Assembly (NCBI GenBank): GCA_013152655.1
Contig: JAADFW010000259.1
Location: 1 to 44,647, forward strand
Length of the DNA: 44,647 bases
Direction: 5' to 3'
Source of the DNA: Chlorobiota bacterium
GTDB taxonomy: Bacteria; Bacteroidota; Bacteroidia; Bacteroidales; B39-G9
Every line of letters starts with the position of its first letter. The stretch's first letter is position 1. Positions 1 through 9,900 of the stretch are shown here, piece after piece. A program made the position numbers and the translations under genes. The notes beneath the pieces are model-generated. The model made no database searches. It had not been told where the DNA came from and was given only the letters and a program-made list of their open reading frames with translations.

Positions 1-148
1 AAACATTACCCCTAAAAGTGAATTTTTTAAATTGTCAATTGTTCTCCTTTCTTTTTTAGTAGGCCTTCCATAGCCTTTGCCTCTAATTCCAAAAGGAGTT
101 GTTTTCATTCGTTCTAATTTTAATAATTCACTTTTAGGGGTAATGTTT
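1..148. repeat. Perfect 24-bp inverted repeat at the window edge
   Basis: Bases 1-24 are the exact reverse complement of bases 125-148, separated by 100 bases. The inner copy (125-148) lies inside the S4-protein gene, antisense to the codons for ENITPKSEL. The outer copy replaces what should be that gene's 3' end. An inverted copy of an internal coding segment at an extreme sequence end is typical of foldback chimeras or assembly breaks rather than a functional repeat. Confidence 0.85.
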
Positions 149-399
149 TCAATAAATTCAGTAACTAATTTGGCACCGAGGCGTTTACCCAATAATCCTT
201 TAACTTTATATTTGTACACAACCGGATTGGTTTTTACGTCAATTATTTCTCCTGTTTTAATAATTCGTGATGATTTTACTGAAATTCCGTTTATAAGTAT
301 TTTTCCTTTTTTACAAGCATTTGATGCCTGGCTACGTGTTTTAAAAATACGAACAGCCCATAGCCATTTATCAATACGGATGTTAGTTTCCGTGTTCAT
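1..399 (-). CDS. S4-domain RNA-binding protein, Hsp15-like, partial
   Basis: The reverse strand from the ATG at 399 reads MNTETNIRIDKWLWAVRIFK, the classic start of an S4 RNA-binding domain (RIDKWLWAVR, then KILINGISVK). The family binds structured RNA; Hsp15 binds stalled 50S subunits carrying nascent chains. A conserved tail motif, GRPTKKERR, appears near residue 115, so almost the whole protein (133 residues visible) is present. No stop is reached before base 1. The last seven residues are encoded by one arm of a perfect inverted repeat (1-24 with 125-148), so the visible C-terminus is probably not the native one. The opposite-strand reading of this region is a shadow. Confidence 0.85.
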   Translation of the reverse strand, partial: MNTETNIRIDKWLWAVRIFKTRSQASNACKKGKILINGISVKSSRIIKTGEIIDVKTNPVVYKYKVKGLLGKRLGAKLVTEFIENITPKSELLKLERMKTTPFGIRGKGYGRPTKKERRTIDNLKNSLLGVMF

Positions 400-448
400 T
401 TATAAAATTATTGAAATTAGATTTTAATAAAAAAAAAGTATCAGATTA

Positions 449-1154
449 TTAACTATCAGATGAAACTTCAAGTTTAAAGCCGGTTCCATGAACATTTATA
501 ATACTTATGTTTTTATCAGCTTTCAGATATTTCCTGAGTTTTGTTATATAAACATCCATACTTCTACCCATAAAATAATCATCCTCGCCCCAGATATTTT
601 TTAAAGCAATATCTCGCCTTAATATTTTGCCTTGGTTTAAAGCTAACATTCTAAGTACTTCAGCTTCTCTTTTTGTGAGTTTTTTTTCACCTTCAGGGCC
701 AATAAGCTTCAGGTTACTATAATCAAAAGTCAGCTTTCCTATTTCAAAAGTACGTTCTTTATCGCTAATTATATTTGAATATCTGTATCGTTTTAAAATA
801 GATTCAATGCGTAAATTTAACTCCTCGGTGCTGAATGGTTTTGTAATATAATCATCGGCTCCGGCTTTTAAGCCTTCAATTCTGTCTTCTTTCATCGCTC
901 TACCTTAGAAATATAATTGGAACATCTTCGTCCATTTCACGAATTTCTCGTGCTAACGTAAAACCATCTTTAACAGGCATCATAACATCTAAAATACACA
1001 AGTCGAATTTTGAATTTTTAAATGCCTGATATCCTTTTTCTCCATCAGATTCAAGACGTACTTCATATTTTTGCATTTCTAAATAATCTTTCAATACCAT
1101 AGAAAGGTTGCTGTCATCTTCTACTAAAAGAATTTTTGCCTTTGGCTTTTTCAT
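449..1154 (-). pseudogene. OmpR-family response regulator, RprY-like, frameshifted
   Basis: The first part (1154 to 900) is a receiver domain with the acidic pair EDD near residues 12-14 and the phospho-acceptor Asp in LCILDVMMP, ending at a TAG after VPIIFLR. The second part (895 to 449), in another frame, continues with MKEDRIEGLKAGADDYITKP, whose Lys is the conserved receiver lysine, followed by a winged-helix DNA-binding domain (LTKREAEVLRMLA, YITKLRKYL). The two parts are collinear and together give the usual ~230-residue OmpR regulator. About two bases are missing at 896-906: restoring two C residues gives LTARAMKED, the family consensus. The partner is the histidine kinase at 1311-2588. 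Either a real loss of function or a sequencing error; read depth at 890-910 would decide. Confidence 0.85.
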
Positions 1155-1310
1155 TTGTTTAGTTATTTGGTTAATCAGATTTTTGTTGGTTAAATTTAAG
1201 AAATTAAATATACAATTGACAAATAATTTTTGAGAAGATTAAATAATTTTAATGTTGGGTGATTTAAATTCAGCTTTTATGATAACAATACAAGACAAGT
1301 AACAAAAAAG

Positions 1311-2588
1311 TTATGTTAATGGTGTAAAAGGCAAGAAAATTTTAAAAGCTGTACCTTTTTTCAGTTCACTGCTAACGCTTATAGTACCTGAATGTGCTAA
1401 AACGAGCATTTTAACATAATTTAAGCCCAATCCAAAGCCTTTTACATTGTGTATGTTACCTGTTGGTACACGGTAGAATTTATCAAAAATATGTTTAAGA
1501 GTATCTTTAGTTATACCTATGCCGTTATCTTTTATAGTAATAATAACCCCTGTTTTTACATTTTTGGTTGAAATTGTTATTCTAAGATTATCGTACGAGT
1601 ACTTACTTGCATTATCAATTAAATTGGTTATAATATTTGTAATATGTGCTTTGTCGGCTTTTATTACTGAGTTGGTAGCATAAAACTGGTAAATAAGCGA
1701 AACAGGTTTATTACAATGTTCGAGGCATAAATTTTCAACATTGTCTTTTATTAATTCATGTAAATCAAATTCAGATATCTTTAACTTCAGGTTCCCTTTA
1801 TCAAGCCTCGCCATTTGCAAAACTCTTTCAACTTGTACTTTTAATCGTTGGTTTTCATCAAATATTACTTTTGAGTATTTTAATATTTTCTCTTCCGGTA
1901 AGTTATTTTTTAATAAAACCTCGCTAGCCAATGAAATAGTTGAAATTGGAGTTTTAAACTCATGAGTCATATTATTGATAAAATCATTTTTTATTTCAGA
2001 TAACTTTTTTTGTTTCAAAATAGCGGTTACAATAAAAATGAAACTGCTAATAACAATTAATAAAAATCCTGCCGATATAAACATCCAAACCGATAATTCA
2101 AACAATACAAATTTTCGTTTTTGAGGAAAAAATACTTCAAGGTTATAATCATCTGTTTTAAATAAATCATCGAGGCAAACTTTATGTTTTGTATTTTTTA
2201 TATTTTTTGTATAAATACCTGAGTTTAACATCCAAACTGAATCGTTTTTTACCTGTATAATTCCAAATTCGTAAACTGTATCTAAGCAAAAAAGGTCAAA
2301 TTCTGTTTTTAATAACGAATCAACTAACGTGGTATCAATGTAGTTAATTATTGAAACTAAATCACTTCCGCAACTTTCCGGAATAAACTTTCTTTTTTGT
2401 AAACGATGCTGTTTGTCCAACTCAACCATTTTTTCAACTGTTTCACTTAATGCCAGGTTAACGCGGTGGTCAAATTGTTTTTCAGAAAGCTCGATGGCAC
2501 TTTTAATCCAGTATAATTGAGTAAAAATAAGCCCCAGTAATGAAAGGGAAGTCAAAACTACTATTAATATGATTGTTTTTCTTTTCAC
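1311..2588 (-). CDS. Sensor histidine kinase, RprX-like
   Basis: A 425-residue membrane sensor kinase with a GTG start at 2588. The first transmembrane segment is at about residues 5-25, followed by a ~140-residue periplasmic region, a second segment near 165-190, a HisKA domain with H-box NNMTHEFKTPIS (phospho-accepting His about residue 209), and a HATPase_c domain with N-box NLIDNASKYS, G1 DNGIGI and G2 GFGLGLNYV. All motifs needed for autophosphorylation are present. It is encoded just upstream of the frameshifted OmpR-type regulator, the order of RprX/RprY-type pairs in Bacteroidota. The signal cannot be read from the sequence. A TAnnTTTG-type box overlapped by a 14-bp palindrome lies about 30 bases upstream. 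Confidence 0.9.
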   Translation of the reverse strand: MKRKTIILIVVLTSLSLLGLIFTQLYWIKSAIELSEKQFDHRVNLALSETVEKMVELDKQHRLQKRKFIPESCGSDLVSIINYIDTTLVDSLLKTEFDLFCLDTVYEFGIIQVKNDSVWMLNSGIYTKNIKNTKHKVCLDDLFKTDDYNLEVFFPQKRKFVLFELSVWMFISAGFLLIVISSFIFIVTAILKQKKLSEIKNDFINNMTHEFKTPISTISLASEVLLKNNLPEEKILKYSKVIFDENQRLKVQVERVLQMARLDKGNLKLKISEFDLHELIKDNVENLCLEHCNKPVSLIYQFYATNSVIKADKAHITNIITNLIDNASKYSYDNLRITISTKNVKTGVIITIKDNGIGITKDTLKHIFDKFYRVPTGNIHNVKGFGLGLNYVKMLVLAHSGTISVSSELKKGTAFKIFLPFTPLT

Positions 2589-2616
2589 TTACTAAAAAAT
2601 ATTTGCTTTGAAATTA

Positions 2617-2635
2617 CAAAAATAGTTTAAACTAT
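2617..2635 (-). promoter_or_regulatory. Candidate promoter box with overlapping palindrome upstream of the kinase
   Basis: On the minus strand 2624-2617 reads TATTTTTG, a perfect match to the Bacteroidota -7 box TAnnTTTG. The perfect 14-bp palindrome ATAGTTTAAACTAT (2622-2635) overlaps its edge and could be an operator. I see no clear -33 TTTG at the expected distance, so the promoter call is moderate. Confidence 0.4.
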
Positions 2636-2795
2636 CTTACTATATTCTTCTTAACAAGCTTTTAACCTTAGATTATAAATTACTATTCACAGAAATTATA
2701 CTCTTTTTACATCACAAAATAATAAAACTTTAAAAAAATTTTATTTCAATCATAATTATGACATATTTGCGTTGATTATTACAATCATATAAAAA

Positions 2796-5222
2796 ATGAT
2801 ACTTAATTTAAAACAAAAATATTTTTTCATAATTGGAATTTTGCTGTTTCAAATTTCATTGAGAGCACAAAATGTATCGAAAGCTTATGAAATAAATAAG
2901 CAAATATTTTTTAGCACTATAACGGTTGATGCAAGCCGGTTTTATCCTGAATTATTAAAAGCTATTGTGTTCGATAAAATTAATATTCAAAGAACAAAAC
3001 ACGGTTTAGAGCTATTTCACTCAAGTGAACTATTAGACAGTATTGCTGAAAATCAATCTAAGTATATGAGCGTAACGGGATATATTTCTACCAAACAAAA
3101 AGGGAAATATAGCACTACTATAAAAAGAGCCATATTGTATGGTGCATCAAAACATATAATTGAAAATGTATTTAGTTTTTCTTTGTCAGACCGGTCGCGT
3201 GGTGTGATGAGTTATGAAAAATTAGCTGATGATATTGTTTTTAAATTCTATAATAGTGTTAAAATTGCTCGTTTATTAGATAATCCTGAGTATAACTTTA
3301 CAGGTTTTGGGTTTTCTCCCGATAAAAATGGGAAAAAAGTATATGTGTCTTTAATATTGGGTAATTATTCTTCATTTAATAATGAAACCGGAAATATAAA
3401 TAATTTACCTGTTAAGGTAACAACAAAAAGGTTTGGGCTAAAAGAATTTGATGCACGCGCGTGCCGCAGGTGTAATTCAATAAATGCCATTGAGGATTGG
3501 CAAAAGGGATTATTTGTAGATGATAAAATGATTTATTATGAAAATAATAATTTGAAAAATTTTAAAAAAATAATAAAAGGAAAAAACGATGCAATAGCTG
3601 TTGATGTGGTTTTAAAAGATCAGTATCGGTGTAACGAACTTAATTTAATTGATTATAATTTGCCAAATAAGGGAATTCTTCTAAAGAAGGTTAATGCAAA
3701 AAAGTTGTATAAAAATAACCTTATTCCCGACCGGAAGATGAATAGTTTAAAAGTTGAAGTTGGAAAACTTCCTGAGAATATTGGTGAAAATTATGAATTA
3801 AACCTGGTACTAATAAAAAATAAACATATTTGTAGAAATCTTGCACAAAGTTTTATTATTACCGGAGATGCAAATTATTATAATCCTATAAAATTAGTAG
3901 CCGATACCATAACACTTTATTCTGAAGAAGTGTTTAAGCCATTGGCAGATACTGCTTTTTTGACATTTAAAATTCCATTTGAAAAAAGGAAATTTGTCTA
4001 TAAGCCAACTGATATTGAACCGCTGTTGAAATTATTAAACGAACCGGATTTTATAATTAATGAACTAACTATTTATGCATATTCATCAATTGAAGGAACT
4101 GATAAAGAAAATGTAATGCTACAGCAAAAAAGGGCTGAAAGTATTGTTAATGCAATAAAAAACAGACAAAAAGATAGCATTGTTGCTAAAATTATAACTG
4201 ATTATAACTGGCAGGATTTTAAGAATGATGTTCAAAATACAGAGTTTAGTAATCTTGCCTCAATGAATATGGAAGAGGCACGCGAATATATCCGTAATAA
4301 TTCATTACAGAAAAAGTTGGAGCCTATTCTCATGAATCATCGATACGCACAAGTTGACATGAAGGTAACATATGATATAAGTGCCGAAAAGGAAGAAAAA
4401 TATGTAATAAATAAATTTAATAAGGCAATAGATGCTCAAGATTTGCCACAGGCACTCTCTATTCAAAAATATATTATTAAAAAAGTTTTAAGTGCAAAAT
4501 ATACGTTAGATGCTGTATATGAACAAAAAATTCCATTTAAAAAAGAATTTGCCGGATTACTAATGAATCAGTTATGGCTTAGAAAATATGTTGAAAAGAA
4601 AGATGTAGAAACATATTTGTATGAGATTGATGAATTGCACAAACTAGATCCTGAAAACGAGTATATTTCATTTAATTATTTATACTGCCAAATATTATTC
4701 GGAGCAGTAATTGATGATAGAAACATAAATAATATTCAATTTCAAATTGATAAACTTTACTACTCCACATTTACAAAAAAAACAGTTGATGCTTTAAATA
4801 TGAAATTTCAGTTCAAAATTATTGATTCAATTAATGTTTTTAAAAATTCCGACAAAATGTTTGAAGAAAGCCTTAAACGGATAAAGGGCATTTATGAAAT
4901 ACAAAAACACTCTGAACAAAATGCATTAAAACTTACATATTTATTTATAGAGAATAAAGATTATGAATACGCAACAAAACTTATTGACCCCTTTGTTCAA
5001 GGAAGTATTGTTTCTGAAGATTTATTGTTTACTTACCTTTCGTTATGCAGCCATTCAACTTATTTAATGAATACTGAAAAATTTGTTAATGCCTTAAAGA
5101 CTGCTAAAAAGCTATATCCTGATAAATTTTGCTCACTTTTTAAAGGCGATAAATTTTCATTTCAAATTTTTGAAAACCCGGAAGTTAAGCAATTGGTGTG
5201 CGAAACTTGCTCTAATAAATAG
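2796..5222 (+). CDS. Exported protein with CAP-like and OmpA-like regions
   Basis: 808 residues. An N-terminal signal peptide (residues ~1-25, ending SLRAQ) points to export. Residues ~45-190 resemble a CAP/SCP domain: FDKINIQRTKHGLELF, then HSSELLDSIAENQSKYMS, and a late segment LDNPEYNFTGFGFS. Around residues 385-525 there is an OmpA/MotB-like pattern with LTIYAYSSIEGTDKEN and QKRAESIVNAI, the usual peptidoglycan-binding signature region. The C-terminal third is helical, TPR-like in feel, with no motif I can name, and ends in two cysteines (CETCSNK). It is a single gene with non-overlapping neighbours. A role in envelope maintenance fits but is inference; the domain calls rest on motif resemblance. 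Confidence 0.7.
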   Translation: MILNLKQKYFFIIGILLFQISLRAQNVSKAYEINKQIFFSTITVDASRFYPELLKAIVFDKINIQRTKHGLELFHSSELLDSIAENQSKYMSVTGYISTKQKGKYSTTIKRAILYGASKHIIENVFSFSLSDRSRGVMSYEKLADDIVFKFYNSVKIARLLDNPEYNFTGFGFSPDKNGKKVYVSLILGNYSSFNNETGNINNLPVKVTTKRFGLKEFDARACRRCNSINAIEDWQKGLFVDDKMIYYENNNLKNFKKIIKGKNDAIAVDVVLKDQYRCNELNLIDYNLPNKGILLKKVNAKKLYKNNLIPDRKMNSLKVEVGKLPENIGENYELNLVLIKNKHICRNLAQSFIITGDANYYNPIKLVADTITLYSEEVFKPLADTAFLTFKIPFEKRKFVYKPTDIEPLLKLLNEPDFIINELTIYAYSSIEGTDKENVMLQQKRAESIVNAIKNRQKDSIVAKIITDYNWQDFKNDVQNTEFSNLASMNMEEAREYIRNNSLQKKLEPILMNHRYAQVDMKVTYDISAEKEEKYVINKFNKAIDAQDLPQALSIQKYIIKKVLSAKYTLDAVYEQKIPFKKEFAGLLMNQLWLRKYVEKKDVETYLYEIDELHKLDPENEYISFNYLYCQILFGAVIDDRNINNIQFQIDKLYYSTFTKKTVDALNMKFQFKIIDSINVFKNSDKMFEESLKRIKGIYEIQKHSEQNALKLTYLFIENKDYEYATKLIDPFVQGSIVSEDLLFTYLSLCSHSTYLMNTEKFVNALKTAKKLYPDKFCSLFKGDKFSFQIFENPEVKQLVCETCSNK

Positions 5223-5269
5223 TGATTAATTAAACATGAGTAAAATCATAAATAAATCTGTACAAATAC

Positions 5270-5302
5270 TTTGGTTTATTAAAATATTTAGCCATACTTT
5301 TG
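5270..5302 (+). promoter_or_regulatory. Bacteroidota-type promoter of gdhA
   Basis: TTTG at 5270-5273 and TACTTTTG at 5295-5302 are separated by 21 bases, matching the primary-sigma consensus TTTG-N19-21-TAnnTTTG. Transcription would begin near 5309, giving a leader of about 70 bases before the gdhA ATG at 5378. Confidence 0.7.
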
Positions 5303-5377
5303 CAGCATTAATAAAATATATTTTATTCATTAACTTATTTTAAGTAAATAATTTTCAACTATTTAAATTTTATTCTG

Positions 5378-6715
5378 ATGAATGTAGATAAAATATTAAA
5401 CGATCTGGAAAAAAAGCATCCCGGCGAGGTTGAATATCTTCAGGCAGTAAAGGAAGTATTAGAATCCATAGAAGAAGTTTATAACGAAAATCCTCAGTTT
5501 GAAAGTGCCAATATTATTGAGCGTATTATTGAACCGGATCGTATTTTAACTTTTAAAATACCATGGGTAGATGATAATGGAAATGTTCAGGTAAACTTAG
5601 GTTATCGTGTGCAATTTAATAATGCAATTGGCCCGTATAAAGGTGGTTTAAGGTTTCACCCAAGTGTAAATTTAAGTATTCTTAAATTTTTAGGTTTTGA
5701 ACAAATATTTAAGAATAGCTTAACTACTCTGCCAATGGGTGGTGGCAAAGGAGGCTCTGATTTTAATCCAAAAGGAAAATCAGACTCAGAAGTAATGCGT
5801 TTTTGCCAGGCTTTTATGTTAGAGCTTTGGAAATTAATTGGCCCTGAGACTGACGTTCCGGCAGGAGATATTGGTGTTGGCGGAAGAGAAATAGGTTTCT
5901 TGTTCGGAATGTATAAAAAACTGGCCAGAGAAAATACCGGAGTTCTTACAGGAAAAGGCTTAAATTGGGGAGGAAGCCTTGTAAGGCCTGAGGCTACAGG
6001 TTTCGGAAATGTTTATTTTGCTAAAGAAATGTTAGCTACTATTGGTGAATCTTTTAAAGGTAAAACCGTTGCAATTTCCGGGTTTGGTAATGTTGCATGG
6101 GGTGCTGCCCAAAAAGCTACCGAACTGGGAGGAAAAGTAGTAACACTATCAGGCCCTGACGGATATGTTTACGATCCGGAAGGTATTTCAGGTGAAAAGA
6201 TTGATTATATGCTTGAATTAAGAGCAACTAATGAAGATATTGTTAAGCCGTTTTCATTTGAATTTTCGTCAGCTGAATTTCATGAAGGCAAACATCCATG
6301 GGAAGTAAAAGTTGATATTGCACTACCTTGTGCTACTCAAAATGAGCTTAATAAAGAAGATGCTGAAGCATTAGTTAAGAATGGTGTTGTTTGTGTAAGC
6401 GAAGGTGCAAATATGCCTTGTACTCCTGAAGCAATTGAAATTTTTCATAAAAATAAAATTTTATTTGCCCCGGGTAAAGCTGCAAATGCAGGCGGTGTTG
6501 CAACATCAGGATTAGAAATGACACAAAATTCAATGAAATTGAATTGGACTGCTGAAGAGGTAGATAATAAATTACATCAAATAATGCGTGATATTCATGC
6601 AGCTTGTGTTACACATGGTAAAAATGCCGAAGGATATGTTGATTACGTAAAAGGAGCTAATATTGCCGGTTTCTTAAAAGTTGCCAATGCCATGTTAGAC
6701 CAAGGTGTTTTATAA
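5378..6715 (+). CDS. gdhA: NADP-type glutamate dehydrogenase
   Basis: 445 residues, the normal length for hexameric bacterial glutamate dehydrogenase. It interconverts 2-oxoglutarate plus ammonium and glutamate, using NAD(P)H, in the cytoplasm. The substrate-binding segment is clear (GPYKGGLRFHPSV, then LPMGGGKGGSDFNP with the catalytic-region lysine), followed by DVPAGDIGVGGREIGF, a Rossmann nucleotide fold with SGFGNVAWGAA, and the late EGANMPCTPEA. The gene is monocistronic, with a good promoter at 5270-5302 and a strong terminator at 6743-6776. Full length, no anomalies. Confidence 0.97.
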   Translation: MNVDKILNDLEKKHPGEVEYLQAVKEVLESIEEVYNENPQFESANIIERIIEPDRILTFKIPWVDDNGNVQVNLGYRVQFNNAIGPYKGGLRFHPSVNLSILKFLGFEQIFKNSLTTLPMGGGKGGSDFNPKGKSDSEVMRFCQAFMLELWKLIGPETDVPAGDIGVGGREIGFLFGMYKKLARENTGVLTGKGLNWGGSLVRPEATGFGNVYFAKEMLATIGESFKGKTVAISGFGNVAWGAAQKATELGGKVVTLSGPDGYVYDPEGISGEKIDYMLELRATNEDIVKPFSFEFSSAEFHEGKHPWEVKVDIALPCATQNELNKEDAEALVKNGVVCVSEGANMPCTPEAIEIFHKNKILFAPGKAANAGGVATSGLEMTQNSMKLNWTAEEVDNKLHQIMRDIHAACVTHGKNAEGYVDYVKGANIAGFLKVANAMLDQGVL

Positions 6716-6742
6716 TTTATTTTACAAGATTAGATAAACAAC

Positions 6743-6776
6743 AAGCCGATAAGAATATTCTTATCGGCTTTTTTAT
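6743..6776 (+). terminator. Rho-independent terminator of gdhA
   Basis: A perfect 28-base palindrome (6743-6770; arms of AAGCCGATAAGAAT) is followed directly by a T-run, 27 bases after the gdhA stop. Confidence 0.9.
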
Positions 6777-6851
6777 TGTTTGGGTCTTGATATTTATTTG
6801 TTTTAATTCTAATCAGGTACTAATTTTTTGTTCAACCTGTAATTCCGTTGA

Positions 6852-6915
6852 CGCAGGAGGATGAATCTCCTTTTTTATCGCAGGGGAATCTCCTACAAGT
6901 AGCAGGAGATTCTTC
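6852..6915. repeat. Repeat-like hairpin cluster between gdhA and nifJ
   Basis: GAATCTCC occurs at 6863-6870 and 6886-6893 and in inverted form at 6905-6912. The latter two form a 9-bp stem (6886-6894 with 6904-6912) around a 9-base loop. Base composition is far more GC-rich than the surroundings. It resembles the short mobile REP/MITE-like elements scattered in Bacteroidota intergenic DNA, but one copy in one window cannot prove this. The rest of the 271-base gap between gdhA and nifJ holds nothing else I recognise. Confidence 0.5.
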
Positions 6916-6986
6916 ATTCCTAATCTCAATATCGCTACATTTTTAAACAATAAAGTTGAAATCTCATCTCTTTCAAAGACGATACA

Positions 6987-9900
6987 TTATAAACTAACCT
7001 TCCACTCTTTATTAGCCGGATTATTATCTATTTCTCTTAATCTTTCCTTTTGTGCTTTGTAGTCAACATTTTCTATTCCGGCACGGCTCTGTAAAATTCT
7101 CCACGATTTCCTTCGTTCAACACAGAACAGAACCATTTGCCTTGATAAGGTATGAAACACTTCTTCTCCGTTTTCATTATAATCTATAGTATATATTTCA
7201 TTTTTAGGAATATATGAACGATGATTTTTATTCAGGAATCTTCTGTGAACAATATCGTCCATAGTTATTAATTGCAATTTTTCATCCAAGGAAACCATAT
7301 TTTTTACTATATCTTTTTTTACAACTTTATGATGTAAACGGAACCTTGCTTCAGTAAATGCCCAATGAGCAACAGTGTAGTTATACTTAACTTTACTTAT
7401 CGGTGCGGTTTTAACATGCCAGTCTTTGTTTACCGATGGATTTCCTTTTAAACTAATGATTTCAGGATATGTTTCGCCCAATGTAGGATTGAATATAATT
7501 TCAGGCATTGCACGACTGTCTCGGCTGGCTTGAGCTTGTGTAACCGACATATTATCTGCCACGCCATGTTCAGGCTGGCAAGTAGTAAAAGCCTGGAAGA
7601 ATGCAGTTCCCCGGTAAAGCAATCCATCAATAAAAGCACGGTAAAGTGCTGCTGAGTTAGCCATTGAAATTTGTGCTAAAAACGGAGAACCGTGCCCACC
7701 CATTAAACTTTCTACTATTGATTTTTTCTCAGTTAGTTTACCTTCGGTTGCAGGGCCGGCTTGGTTCATATCAAACCCACCAGGCATAACGGATGAATCA
7801 GAGTTTTGCCCGCCTGTGTTAGAATAAACTTGTGTGTCAAGTAATAAAACTTTAACATTCGGACGGTTTTGAAGTACTACTTTTGAAACATTCTGGTAAC
7901 CAATATCTCCCATTCCTCCGTCGCCTCCAATAGCCCAAACTTTAGGCATCTCCTGAACTTCAAGGTCTGTCATAAAAGTATCGGTAAAATGAGTTAACTG
8001 GTAATAATCTTCAGCTTCAAAACCCACACTAAATTTATTTAATAAGCTATCAACCAAACGTTCTGGGATAACCGACATACGAGCATGGTCTTGTATGAAA
8101 CTTTCGCCAACTAACCAGCCAATAGTTGCCCCGTCCTGAAATAGTGAATTCATCCACGGGTAAGTATGCGGATTATTTGGTGGTGTTGAACCATAAACCG
8201 TATTACAGCCTGTGTTGGCCGTCATAGCCATAACTGACATGCCATTAGCTAATTTGCCTTCTAAAGAATGCCAGTTCTTATGATTTTCTGCATCTTGTTT
8301 TAAAACTAAAATAAGGGCTTCAATCAGTTGCTCATCATTTCCTTTAAATTCATTATTAATACGCTCATCGGTAGCTTCGTCATTTTCAGCGCCATAGCCT
8401 AATATCAAATGTAAAACTGCTTTTCTGTATAAATCATACATTGATTTATCACTCTTTTTTAACTCCTGTAAAATAGTTAAGCCCTCTTTTTCAATAGTGG
8501 CTGCTTTGTCTAACAAACGGTTTGCTTTCGCATGAAATACAGGGCGCATTACTGCTTCAGTTATAGTTGAAACAGAATGGAGTACAGATTTTTCGCCACA
8601 ACCGGCACAGGCACCGTCGCCAGAAACCAATGCTTCATATTTTGAACGTTGCATTAAGTGGTTGCGCAAAGTGGCATCTTTTGATTCTGCCGGGCTTAAT
8701 GAGTTATAAAGGCCTAAATATTTTGGTGATGTATCTTGCAGTAAATTCAAAAACTCGATACCCGATTGATGATTGGCATAAATATCTTCTGTTTCAGGAA
8801 CCATTTTTAAAGCTTCATGGCTACCACAAGCCACAACACATGCTCCACAACCTTTACATAAATCATTTACAAAAATGCTAAAAATACCACCTGAACCTGT
8901 TTCCTTTTTTTCTTTCGACTTAAAAATAGCATTTACTTTTTGAAAAGCAATTGGTACAATATTAAAAATGGCTTCCAACTGGCTTATACTACTATCCAAT
9001 CCGTCAATTTTCCTGAATTCACTTAAAATAATGTTACTGAACTTGGTGTTTTCGTCTTTTGCATTTAGTTTTTCAAGCATAATTGCCCGTGCTGATTTTT
9101 CAATATCGTAAACATTTGTTAACAGAATTTCTTTCTCTTTAGTATCTGAAACATAATTCTTTATTGCAGTTATGAGAATACTGGAAATATCTTGTGCCGT
9201 ATTTGGCAAGGCAGTATCAGGACAAACCGAAATACATTGCATACACTGAGTACAGTTTTCTTCAATATAAACCGGAACTTCGCGCCTGGCAACATATTTA
9301 CTTGATGTAGCACCTGTACCCGAAGGCATTAACCCTACAGATGATAAAACACTGGCAGGTTGGTGATATCCTAACCCGGCTTTAAATTCTTTATTAAAAG
9401 TATCGAGTTTGAATATTGGGGCTGCATCTCTCTGTAATTCTTGTTTATTGTTTACTAACGGACGTAATATTTCTCCTGTCATTGCAGAAGTATCTTTTTC
9501 ATCAACAGCACCATAGTTAACTTCCATAACGGTATTAAAGCCTTGTTGCATTACCATCATGTTAGATTCAACTACTGCATCGCCAAAACGTCCGAATTTT
9601 TTCACATACTGTGCCCGTACGGTTTTTTCATATTCATCTTTTGGAATATTGAACGTTTCAAGAAATGGAGAAACTTTAAAAAATGCACCCAAAAATGCAT
9701 TTCCCTGCATTCTCAATTGTAAATCTTTACGGTTGGTTGCATTTTTTGCAATTTCAAATCCATGCAAAATGTAAAGTCTGATTTTTTTATCTATTATCTC
9801 TTTTCTGTATTTTTCAGGAATTCGTTTCCATGCATCATCAGAGTTTGTTTCGGTTGATTCCCAAACAAATGCGCCACCTTCAATTAATCCTTCTAAGGGA

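Noticed and set aside
77-427. Plus-strand open frame of 116 codons
   Set aside because: It runs antisense to the clear S4-domain gene and partly through the inverted repeat; no protein character.
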